Shown here one piece after another: positions 1-7,902 of a DNA stretch of 40,724 bases (within the stretch, counting starts at the first letter, position 1; each line of letters begins with the position of its first letter). The notes under the pieces are model-generated. The model searched no databases and had not been told where the DNA came from. It saw nothing but the letters and a program-made list of their open reading frames with translations. Source of the stretch: Candidatus Atribacteria bacterium (GTDB lineage: Bacteria > Atribacterota > Atribacteria > Atribacterales > Caldatribacteriaceae); the NCBI GenBank assembly GCA_029549715.1, contig JAKPIQ010000136.1, positions 1 through 40,724 of the forward strand, read 5' to 3'. The translations under genes and the position numbers were made by a program.

Positions 1-158
1 CAGTTCAAGTTCTGAATGGTAGCAATAAAAAACTTTACAGAAACTGCGCAAAACCAGGACAGCCAGCCCAACAAATATATATTGGAACTAACTCTGGTAC
101 GTCTATTCCAAAACAGAATAGGCAGAATTCCAGCTATAAAATAAGCTGCGGGAAGCAT
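1..158 (-). CDS. Possible partial membrane protein running off the left edge
   Basis: Minus-strand open frame from an ATG at 156-158 reads MLPAAYFIAGILPILFWNRRTRVSSNIYLLGWLSWFCAVSVKFFIATIQNLN..., hydrophobic and open to the window edge. An AGGAGG lies upstream but too far from this ATG, so the start is unsure. Confidence 0.35.
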   Translation of the reverse strand, partial: MLPAAYFIAGILPILFWNRRTRVSSNIYLLGWLSWFCAVSVKFFIATIQNLN

Positions 159-365
159 AAGGTATATGGCTTGTACAGGTAGCCACCTCCTTTTTATCCT
201 TGTTTTGTTCCCTCTGAAACTGATAGCTAAAACGACGCCTCGCCTTATTGTACTACTTCTTCAACGATATTGCCGCCGCTATACCTGCTTTAGCAAAATT
301 AAATTGCCTCATCTGTTAACCTATCCCGGGCAAGACTAAACATACCCTGTCAAGCAATATTTTCA

Positions 366-524
366 CTATCTTCTACCACTCTGGCGATTATACTCCCAGA
401 TTGCTAAGTCCACCTCTTGAGGTAACCATCCCAGCTCAACAGCAAGTTCGTAATCCTTATTCTCGTGCAAGATATTAAAAGAGTCTGTCAAGTTTTTAGC
501 CGAAAATATTTGAGTGGCTCTCAT
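366..524 (-). CDS. Small hypothetical protein, 52 aa (below the ORF-track cutoff)
   Basis: ATG at 522-524 preceded by GGGAGGAG; reads MRATQIFSAKNLTDSFNILHENKDYELAVELGWLPQEVDLAIWEYNRQSGRR*. Good RBS and plausible composition, but the family is not recognised. Confidence 0.45.
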   Translation of the reverse strand: MRATQIFSAKNLTDSFNILHENKDYELAVELGWLPQEVDLAIWEYNRQSGRR

Positions 525-1050
525 CAAACTCCTCCCTTATACTACTAGCAGGGCAGCTTCCGTATTTTCTTCCTCTGCTACCTCCATATTCTTGACTACC
601 TCTAGAATCAAAGCATATCTCTTAGCTCTCCTGATAGCTCCTCTCTTTCTATGTATATAATTGTTTCTACTATCATTCTGCCTAATTCCTTCATCAAGAT
701 ATCAAATCCCTGTTTATCAGTTGCCAGTATCCGGTACATCTGATCTACGATCTCTTCTTTTCCCTACAGTGCCTTTTTCACCCTCCTATTGACTTGTTCT
801 TCTTCTTGGCGTTTTCCTTAATAGTGGCTCTTTTCTTAAGTGCTTTTTTTCTCTATTCGCGGATTATCCCACGAGAAGCCACTCTTTTCAATTTCAACTA
901 AAAATAGCATAGCTTTAACAAAGTTCCAGGAATAAAACACTTCTTGCACCTTTTATCCTCAAATAATCCTCCATAGTAGACGCCTCAGCAGCTTCTTGGT
1001 TTCTACTGTTACCCTCTACGCCCTCCTCGCTCTTTTCCTCACAATGCCGC

Positions 1051-1323
1051 TCACTGGCGCAGCTTTCTCATGCTCTCCGCTTTTAAGTCTTCTCCGGTTA
1101 GCGCTAAATATCTTTTAGCCATATTTAAATCAGTGTGCCCAAGAGTGCGCTGTAAGGTAAAGACATTGCCACCATTGCGCAAATATAGGAGAGCGAAAGA
1201 ATGGCGTAAATCGTAAGGAGTTATTTTATAGCCAATTTTGCAAGAGTATTCATTAAGCCTGCGGCTAAAAGAAGCTGTAGAAAGCTCTTTTCCTTCAAAG
1301 CTACAAAAGACAGTAGCATCTCG
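1051..1323 (-). pseudogene. Tyrosine recombinase/integrase C-terminal remnant
   Basis: Minus-strand frame open from 1323 to the stop at 1051-1053 reads RDATVFCSFEGKELSTASFSRRLNEYSCKIGYKITPYDLRHSFALLYLRNGGNVFTLQRTLGHTDLNMAKRYLALTGEDLKAESMRKLRQ*. It carries the tyrosine recombinase signatures TPxDLRHsFA, LGH and the terminal Y. An in-frame TGA at 1324-1326 and loss of the N-terminal part indicate a pseudogene. Confidence 0.8.
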
Positions 1324-1518
1324 TCACTCAAGCGGTTGTAGAGAGATTCAGCTTTCTTTCCAAAAAGAAATAACCCTAAAAGGTTTTCTCGGCTGTCAGA
1401 TTGAGGAAGTTTTACTACTTTCCCCATAAAAAACACCTCTCTGGAAGTCAATTTATAGTCGTCGGACTCGTGATTTTAGAGAAAGTGGAGAAGTTACAGA
1501 AATGGCTCTACAGGCTTT

Positions 1519-1593
1519 TGGTGGCCCAACGGGGAATTGAACCCCGGCTTGCGGATTGAGAGCCCGCCGAACTAACCACTATTCGATTGGGCC
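1519..1593 (-). tRNA. tRNA-Glu (anticodon CTC), CCA encoded
   Basis: The minus strand folds as a cloverleaf: acceptor GGCCCAA/TTGGGCC, anticodon arm GCGGG-CTCTCAA-TCCGC (CTC), T arm CGGGG-TTCAATT-CCCCG, discriminator A, then CCA. Confidence 0.93.
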
Positions 1594-1601
1594 ACATGTT
1601 T

Positions 1602-1630
1602 ATTATATTTCCTGTAGAATGTACTGTCAA
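1602..1630 (-). promoter_or_regulatory. Sigma-70/A-type promoter of tRNA-Glu
   Basis: Minus strand TTGACA (1625-1630), 17-nt spacer, TATAAT (1602-1607); both hexamers match consensus exactly. Confidence 0.88.
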
Positions 1631-1643
1631 TGTCCATTCTACA
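1613..1643. repeat. 9-bp perfect inverted repeat flanking the tRNA promoter -35
   Basis: TGTAGAATG (1613-1621) and CATTCTACA (1635-1643), 13-nt spacer containing the -35 hexamer. Confidence 0.6.
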
Positions 1644-1865
1644 TTTCTCTCTAAAAGTTCCAAGTCCGATAGCCACAAATCACTTGCAAAAATAGGCGGG
1701 GTATTTATGGAAGAATAGTGAGACTCTCCCAACTCGATGACTGGAAAAATCTTTTACAGCCGTTCCTGTTTGAGGGGAAAGCATAAAGTAAAGCCACCCT
1801 CCGGGCTCCCTATTCCCAGAATAAAGCCCGTACTACTTCTTTTCTCAAGCAAGATATCTATATTT

Positions 1866-2771
1866 TTATAAAATCATACTAATAAGATTTCTCAAGTCTT
1901 GAGGAAGAGAAGCAGCAAAGGAAACCCATTCCCCAGAGGGATGATAAAAAGAAAGAGTAAAAGCATGCAAGGCTGGACGAGAAAAAAATTCTCCTCCTCT
2001 TTTACTTCCATAAACTGTATCTCCCACTATAGGGTACCCCTGAGAGGCAAGATGAACCCGGATTTGGTGGGTTCTTCCTGTTTTAGGTTTTACCAGCAAC
2101 AGAGAAAGCTCTTCTCCTTCTTCCACCACCTCTATCTCAGTATAAGCTTCCCTACCTCCCCTTTTTCTGACCTCCATTCTACAAGGATTACGAGCACTTC
2201 TCCCCAGGGGAAGTTCGATAGTTCTTTCTCCTTTCCATCTTCCTTCTACCACCGCCAGATATTCCTTCTCTACCCGGCGAACCCTAAACTCTCCTATCAT
2301 ATGAAGGTAAGCCGGATCGGACTTTGCTACTACCATCACTCCAGAGGTATTTTTATCCAAGCGGTGAACAATGCCAGGCCGCAGAGGAAAACCATATTGA
2401 GAAAGAGAGATCTGGTAATAAAAAAGGGCATTGACTAAAGTTCCTCCCTCCCAAGGAGAAACAGGGTGGACAGTAACTCCAGCCCTTTTATTCACCACCA
2501 GGATATCTTTATCCTCATAAATCACATCTAAAGGTAAATTTTGAGGAGGAGGATGAGAAATGTCTTCCACCGGCCAGCAAATCTCCAGTATATCTCCAGG
2601 ACGCACTACTTTGCTGGCCTTAGTGATAGTTTCTCCATTCCATTTTATTTTTCCTTCTCTAATTAATTTAATTATCAGGGAGCGGGAAACTTCCGGAAAG
2701 TGGCGATGCAACCAAATATCTATCCGACAAAAAGCCGGCTCATAAACTTGAATTCTCTCTTTTTTCATCAA
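1866..2771 (-). CDS. rluD: RluA/RluD-family 23S rRNA pseudouridine synthase with S4 domain
   Basis: HRLDKNTSGVMVVAKS catalytic motif, N-terminal S4-like region, GRTHQIRVHLASQGYPIVGDTVYG. Confidence 0.9.
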   Translation of the reverse strand: MMKKERIQVYEPAFCRIDIWLHRHFPEVSRSLIIKLIREGKIKWNGETITKASKVVRPGDILEICWPVEDISHPPPQNLPLDVIYEDKDILVVNKRAGVTVHPVSPWEGGTLVNALFYYQISLSQYGFPLRPGIVHRLDKNTSGVMVVAKSDPAYLHMIGEFRVRRVEKEYLAVVEGRWKGERTIELPLGRSARNPCRMEVRKRGGREAYTEIEVVEEGEELSLLLVKPKTGRTHQIRVHLASQGYPIVGDTVYGSKRGGEFFSRPALHAFTLSFYHPSGEWVSFAASLPQDLRNLISMIL

Positions 2772-3213
2772 ACCATAAACTCAAGAATATCAAAATAATT
2801 CCTGCTACAATGAAAACATCGGCCAGGTTAAAAGTAGCCCAAAAAGAAGGATCTACAAAGTCTATTACATATCCAAAACGCCAGCGATCTAAAAGATTGC
2901 CCCAGGCACCGGCCAAAAAAGGGGAAACCCCCCTAAGATAGGTGACCTTCCCAAAAAGCCAGAGAAACACAATAGTGATGAAGACAGTAATTAAAATAAG
3001 CCCCTCTTTATTTATTATTTTCCAACCAAAAGCGCTACCAAAATTATAGCGCAGAGTAAGGTTAAGAATTCCCGGAATGAGAATCAGTGAATCTTGAGTT
3101 AAATTTTTTATAGCCCATTGTTTGGTCAGTTGATCCGCAGCCAGACCTATGGCAAAAAACAGAGAAAACCAAAGCCATCTTATAGCTTTTTTCTCCTCAA
3201 ATCCAGAACTCAC
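2740..3213 (-). CDS. lspA: Prolipoprotein signal peptidase (signal peptidase II)
   Basis: DQLTKQW, NFGSAFGW, GAWGNLLDRWRFGYVIDFVD and FNLADVFI motifs with four hydrophobic segments. Confidence 0.92.
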   Translation of the reverse strand: MSSGFEEKKAIRWLWFSLFFAIGLAADQLTKQWAIKNLTQDSLILIPGILNLTLRYNFGSAFGWKIINKEGLILITVFITIVFLWLFGKVTYLRGVSPFLAGAWGNLLDRWRFGYVIDFVDPSFWATFNLADVFIVAGIILIFLSLWFDEKRENSSL

Positions 3214-3224
3214 GGTTCCCCCGC

Positions 3225-3779
3225 TTAAAAATCATCCTGAAAATCTCGGAAAGAAAAACGAGATATTTCTCCTCCCTCTTCTTCTTTGTTTTCTTCTTCC
3301 TCTTCTCCCGTCAGAGCTTTGGTATTCCAATCTTTCTCTTTCCATTCTAAACTATCCATAAAAGTTTGTAATAGAGATCTAAAACGAATCTGGAAAAGAC
3401 GATATTGCTCTAAAAGAGCCTGATGCTGCTTCTCTATTTCTTTTTTTCTCTCCAGAGCTTCTTCGATAATTTTTTGTGCTCTAATTTCTGCCTCTTTTAA
3501 AACCATCTGCGACTCTTTTTTGACTATTTCTCTCTCTACTTCTGCTTGCTTTTCCCATTTTCTCATCCGATCCTCCATCTTTACTAATTCTTCTTCTTTC
3601 TCTCCCAGCATTTGCCTAAGCTCCCGGTTCTCCCGCAAAATTTTTTCTCTTTCTGCTATCATGCCCTCCAGTTGAGAAGCCAATTCTTCCAAAAATTCTC
3701 GCACCTCATATTCATTATAGCCCCGCAAGGAGCGATTAAAATCTATTTCCCGCACATCTTCCGGTCTCCACCAAGTCAT
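3225..3779 (-). CDS. divIVA: DivIVA-domain coiled-coil protein
   Basis: N-terminal PEDVREIDFNRSLRGYNEYEVREFLEELASQLE, then a long coiled coil and acidic tail. Confidence 0.85.
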   Translation of the reverse strand: MTWWRPEDVREIDFNRSLRGYNEYEVREFLEELASQLEGMIAEREKILRENRELRQMLGEKEEELVKMEDRMRKWEKQAEVEREIVKKESQMVLKEAEIRAQKIIEEALERKKEIEKQHQALLEQYRLFQIRFRSLLQTFMDSLEWKEKDWNTKALTGEEEEENKEEEGGEISRFSFRDFQDDF

Positions 3780-3791
3780 CTCACTTCCTCC

Positions 3792-4607
3792 TTACTTCCC
3801 TACATTCTTAGCTCTCTTGTACGCTTCCTCCACTGCCTCCATCACCAATCCCCTAAAGGCTCCCTCCTCCAGTTTCTTTATACCAGAAATAGTAGTACCT
3901 CCCGGAGAAGCCACCCAATTTTTTAGCTGAGCCGGGTGCATACCTCGAGCTTTTAAGAGAGATGCCCCACCTGCTACCGTTTGAACAGACACTTTCAGGC
4001 TCTTCTCCCAGGGAATACCTATCTTTACTCCTCCGTCAGCCAAAGCCTCTATAAAAAGAGCTACAAAACCTGGACCACTACCGCTGAGAGCAGTAAAAAG
4101 GTCTAATTCTTCCTCTTGCGCTTCAAAAACCCACCCCAAGGAAGAAAGGAGAAAAAGGAGATCCTCTCGTTCTTCAACTTTTACCCTCGGCGAAAAACAT
4201 ACTGGAACCACACCTTCTCCCACTTCTACACATAAATTGGGCATAACTCGCACTATTGCTCCCTGAGGAGCAAATTCTTCCAAATCTTGGATTTTTGCTC
4301 CCGCCACTGTTGATATAAAAACCGCCGGAGATAAATCGCGGAGAGAAAGAAGAGCCTCTCTCACATCCCCAGGTTTTACAGCTAAAAATATAAAACGAGG
4401 AGCTTCTAAATTACTCAAATCTTCTACCCATTCCAGACCCAAAGAAGAAGCAAGACTTTTTGCTTTTTCTAACACCTGGTCGAAGAGAAAAAACCGAAAC
4501 TTTTTATGCCAATTGTCTCGACACAAACCCCGAACCAGAGCACTTCCCATGTTCCCACAACCGACAAAAAGCATACTGTCTTCCACTTCATTCACTCCTC
4601 TCTCCAA
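3792..4607 (-). CDS. proC: Pyrroline-5-carboxylate reductase
   Basis: GCGNMGSALVRG, MPNLCVEVGEGV, ALSGSGPGFVALFIEALADGGVKIG, WVASPGGTTISGI. Confidence 0.93.
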   Translation of the reverse strand: MERGVNEVEDSMLFVGCGNMGSALVRGLCRDNWHKKFRFFLFDQVLEKAKSLASSLGLEWVEDLSNLEAPRFIFLAVKPGDVREALLSLRDLSPAVFISTVAGAKIQDLEEFAPQGAIVRVMPNLCVEVGEGVVPVCFSPRVKVEEREDLLFLLSSLGWVFEAQEEELDLFTALSGSGPGFVALFIEALADGGVKIGIPWEKSLKVSVQTVAGGASLLKARGMHPAQLKNWVASPGGTTISGIKKLEEGAFRGLVMEAVEEAYKRAKNVGK

Positions 4608-5325
4608 ATATGGCTCGACCTAAACGTAGTATAGTAGCTCCTTCTAAAATAGCCCATGGAAAGTCATCGCTCATCCCCATAGATAACTCCTGAAAACTGG
4701 TAATCTGGGGCATTTCGCGATTCACTTCTTCTTTAAGTTCTCGTAGACGGGAGAAAATCTCCCTTACTTCTTGTTCTTCTCCTCCAACAGGACCAATAGT
4801 CATAAGACCTCTCAGTTCTAAATGAGAAAGCTGAGCAACATGATAAACCAAAGATAACAATTCTTCTTCCCTCACTCCTCCTTGAGTTTCTCGACCGGTA
4901 AGATTAACCTGAATCAAAACCGGAAATTTTTTATTTAAATCCCTTGCTCTTTTTTCCAGCTCCTCTCCTTTATCTATACTATCTAAAGAATGAAGACACT
5001 GGAAAAATTTTACCACTTTTTTCGCTTTATTTCTCTGCAATCGACCCACAAAGTGCCATTCTACTTCTTCAGGTAAAAGAGGCATCTTCTTCAGCGCTTC
5101 TTGAACCCTATTTTCTCCCAGAGAAACCAAGCCCAGGGAAATCGCATCTTCAATTTTACTTATTTCTACTCCTTTGGTTACTGCTACTACTTTTATATCT
5201 TCGGGCTTTCTCCTTGCTTTCTGAGAAAAAAGGACTATCTTTTCTTTAACTATTTCCCAATTTTCCCCTACCCCATATCCACCACCTGCCAGGGTTTTAC
5301 TTCTCCCCAGGGGGAGCGTATCCAT
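4588..5325 (-). CDS. yggS: YggS-family pyridoxal phosphate homeostasis protein
   Basis: LVSLGENRVQEALKK, WHFVGRLQRNKAKKVV, LIQVNLTGRETQGGV, LSMGMSDDFPWAILEGATILRLGRAIFG. The exact start is uncertain. Confidence 0.92.
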   Translation of the reverse strand: MDTLPLGRSKTLAGGGYGVGENWEIVKEKIVLFSQKARRKPEDIKVVAVTKGVEISKIEDAISLGLVSLGENRVQEALKKMPLLPEEVEWHFVGRLQRNKAKKVVKFFQCLHSLDSIDKGEELEKRARDLNKKFPVLIQVNLTGRETQGGVREEELLSLVYHVAQLSHLELRGLMTIGPVGGEEQEVREIFSRLRELKEEVNREMPQITSFQELSMGMSDDFPWAILEGATILRLGRAIFGERSE

Positions 5326-6830
5326 TCTTCATCTCTATTTAACTCCCCCAATAAATCTCGCCAGGCCCTCCGCGACCAGGGGTGAGGATGAAACAATAAC
5401 TGAGGAACTTTTTCTCCTATCAGCCGATCTCCCCGAGCAAGAAGTAATTGAATCCAAGCCAAGCGAGGACTTTCTCCAGAAAAGGGAACATTCAATTTAA
5501 TTAATCCTCTTTCCCAGATTCTTTTTTCTCTCTTCCAATCCCGAAGAGAAGGAGTCTTCCAGTCGGCAAGAGGAGTATGAGGCTTGGGCACCAGAAAACT
5601 ATAAGAAACTAAAATTCTCTGGGGATTCTTTATCCGAGCAATCAACTTTGACAAAAATTCCAAATCCTCTTCTACTCCTCCCCCTGGTTTACCTAACATA
5701 AAATAGAGTTTCACCCTTTTTATCCCTCTCTCCAGGAGTTCTTCTATCAGCTCTATCCATTCCTGGTTAGAAAGCCCTTTCCCCAGCTTACTTCGAGCAG
5801 AAAAGCTTCCACTTTCTGGAGCAAGGGTCAAGGTTTCTATCCCTCCTTGCGAAAGCAAATCCCACAGCCACTCTTTCTCCACTAAGGAAACAGCAGGAAG
5901 AGAAGAAAGAGTAAATTTTTTACCTCTGCAGAGCAGATATCTCAGTATCTCCCCCACAGCGGGATGAGATAGTAAATCTACTCCCACCAGGCCTACCTTG
6001 GGAGACCAGGGGGAAACATGGTCAATCATTTTCTCTACCAATTCTAAAGACCTGTTGCGTAAAGGATGGTATATATTTCTACCAGCACAGAAAGAACAAT
6101 GATATCTGCAACCCCTGCTTACCTCTACCAGAGAGGCACCCTGAAAATAAGAAAAAGGGGTATAAATAAAAGTGCGAGTTTCAAACTTCTCTATATCAAC
6201 CCACTGTCTTTGTACTGGAAAAGAGAACTCTTTTTCTTTTTCAAAGCCTTGGAGCTCACCTTTGTGATAAATAGGATGAACTCCACTCGGGACATATACT
6301 CCGGGAACTTCTCCCAGAATCTTCTTCATCTCTTCCCTGTTTTTGTCCCTCTCTGCTCCTTCCCTCCACAAGGCAAGAATCAGAGGAAAAATTTCTTCTG
6401 CTTCTCCTATCACTATAAAATCCATAAATGGAGCAATGATTTCTGGATTGAGAGTAGCAGCAGGTCCACCACTTATCACCCAAGGATCTTTCTCTTTTCT
6501 ATCCCGGGAAAAAAGAGGGATCCCCCCTTCTTGCAATAAACATAGAAGGTTAAGAATGTCTAATTCGAAAGAAAAGTGAAACCCTATGACATCAAAAGAA
6601 TTAAGAGGCAAACCACTTTCCAGTGACCGCGGTCCTCGGTCACAGAAAAACCTCTCTCCTCGCCACTCGGGGGCTTCAAAAAGGAGGCGGATGATAGATT
6701 GATAGCCTAGGTTGGCCATCCCCAAAGAATAGTCTCCCGGGAAGCAAAGGGCAAACAGAAACTTACCCACTTTAGTGGAAAGGAAAATTCCCTGCTCTTC
6801 CTTTCCGTAAACTTTTATACCTTCGGCCAT
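5268..6830 (-). CDS. Radical SAM protein with B12-binding-like N-terminal region
   Basis: SRGCRYHCSFCAGRNIYHPLR (CxxxCxxC). N-terminal FALCFPGDYSLGMANLGYQSI, ISGGPAATLNPEIIAPFMDFIVIGEAEE resembles uncharacterised B12-binding-domain radical SAM proteins. Confidence 0.85.
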   Translation of the reverse strand: MAEGIKVYGKEEQGIFLSTKVGKFLFALCFPGDYSLGMANLGYQSIIRLLFEAPEWRGERFFCDRGPRSLESGLPLNSFDVIGFHFSFELDILNLLCLLQEGGIPLFSRDRKEKDPWVISGGPAATLNPEIIAPFMDFIVIGEAEEIFPLILALWREGAERDKNREEMKKILGEVPGVYVPSGVHPIYHKGELQGFEKEKEFSFPVQRQWVDIEKFETRTFIYTPFSYFQGASLVEVSRGCRYHCSFCAGRNIYHPLRNRSLELVEKMIDHVSPWSPKVGLVGVDLLSHPAVGEILRYLLCRGKKFTLSSLPAVSLVEKEWLWDLLSQGGIETLTLAPESGSFSARSKLGKGLSNQEWIELIEELLERGIKRVKLYFMLGKPGGGVEEDLEFLSKLIARIKNPQRILVSYSFLVPKPHTPLADWKTPSLRDWKREKRIWERGLIKLNVPFSGESPRLAWIQLLLARGDRLIGEKVPQLLFHPHPWSRRAWRDLLGELNRDEEWIRSPWGEVKPWQVVDMG

Positions 6831-6834
6831 TAAC

Positions 6835-7884
6835 TTATTTTTTTCTCAAAAAAGCAGGAATATCCAGGTCATCAAAAGAAAAGGAATCAGAAATCTCGCC
6901 TACTTCCTCCTCCCCCTTCTTTTCTTCATTCTGATCAAATCCCGTAGCAATAACAGTAATTTCTATCTCATCTTTCATTTTCTCGTCAACTATTGCCCCA
7001 AAAATGATGTTAGCTTCTTCTGAGGCAGCCTGGGTGATTATTTCTGCTACCTGGTTTACATCCCAGATACTAAGGTTAGACCCCCCGGTGACATTAAACA
7101 GTATTCCTTTAGCACCAGAAAAAGGAGTCTCTAACAGGGGACTATTTACCGCAAGATGTGCCGCTTCCTTAGCTTTATTTTCACCACCAGCTCTACCGAT
7201 ACCCATAAGAGATGTTCCTGCCCCCTCCATTATGGCTCTAACATCAGCAAAATCTAGATTAACTATTCCTGGAATATTAATAAGATCAGAAATGCTTTTC
7301 ACTCCCTGTAAAAGAATGCTATCTGCCATCTCAAAAGCTTCCCTTACCGAAGTAGAAGAATCAGCAATCTGCAAAAGACGGTCGTTGGGAACCACGATTA
7401 AGCTATCTACTTGCTCCCGCAAAAGTGCAATCCCTTCTTCTGCCTGTTGCATCCTCTTTTTCCCCTCAAAACTAAAAGGTTTGGTAACTACAGCTACGGT
7501 CAAAGCACCTAATTCTTTAGCCAAAGCAGCCACTATCGGTGATGCCCCAGTGCCTGTCCCCCCTCCCATGCCAGCAGTGATGAATATCATATCTGCTCCT
7601 TCCAAAATTTCAAAAATCTTCTCTTTGTCTTCTGCTGCTGCTTTCCGACCTACTTCCGGATCGGCACCTGCTCCCAATCCTCGGGTCAGCCTGGCTCCAA
7701 TTTGTAATCGAATATCAGCTAAAGATTGCTCTAAAACTTGAGTATCAGTATTCATGGCTACAAAAGTAACTCCCTTAAGACCAATTCGGACCATGCGATT
7801 AACCGCATTTCCTCCTCCACCACCTACACCGATGACTTTTATATTAACTTTTCCGTTACGAAGCCCTCGAGAACCCGAATGCAT
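6835..7884 (-). CDS. ftsZ: Cell division protein FtsZ
   Basis: [13 protein letters not shown], tubulin signature [14 protein letters not shown]-terminal [11 protein letters not shown]. Confidence 0.98.
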   Translation of the reverse strand: MHSGSRGLRNGKVNIKVIGVGGGGGNAVNRMVRIGLKGVTFVAMNTDTQVLEQSLADIRLQIGARLTRGLGAGADPEVGRKAAAEDKEKIFEILEGADMIFITAGMGGGTGTGASPIVAALAKELGALTVAVVTKPFSFEGKKRMQQAEEGIALLREQVDSLIVVPNDRLLQIADSSTSVREAFEMADSILLQGVKSISDLINIPGIVNLDFADVRAIMEGAGTSLMGIGRAGGENKAKEAAHLAVNSPLLETPFSGAKGILFNVTGGSNLSIWDVNQVAEIITQAASEEANIIFGAIVDEKMKDEIEITVIATGFDQNEEKKGEEEVGEISDSFSFDDLDIPAFLRKK

Positions 7885-7902
7885 AATTATCGCCCTCCAC
7901 TT

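Noticed and set aside
183-192. 11-mer AGGAGGTGGCT (minus strand) shared with ~32865-32876 as a possible dispersed repeat or IS end
   Set aside because: It contains a Shine-Dalgarno consensus and the flanks diverge at once; coincidence is the simpler explanation.
1238-1429. 63-aa plus-strand ORF in the left end
   Set aside because: Antisense to the integrase remnant region and without motifs.
1508-1732. 74-aa minus-strand ORF in the track
   Set aside because: Overlaps the whole tRNA-Glu and its promoter; not a plausible gene.
1802-1830. Hairpin CGGGCT..ATTC..GAAT..AGCCCG downstream of rluD as an intrinsic terminator
   Set aside because: The stem is real but no U-tract follows on either strand, so a terminator call is not supported.
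1899-2438. 179-aa plus-strand ORF opposite the pseudouridine synthase
   Set aside because: Antisense shadow of a clear RluD-type gene; no recognisable motif.
6066-6539. 157-aa plus-strand ORF opposite the radical SAM gene
   Set aside because: Antisense to a gene with an intact CxxxCxxC motif; no domain signature.
7004-7741. 245-aa plus-strand ORF opposite ftsZ
   Set aside because: Entirely antisense to a well-supported ftsZ; low-complexity Ser/Ala/Pro composition typical of a shadow ORF.
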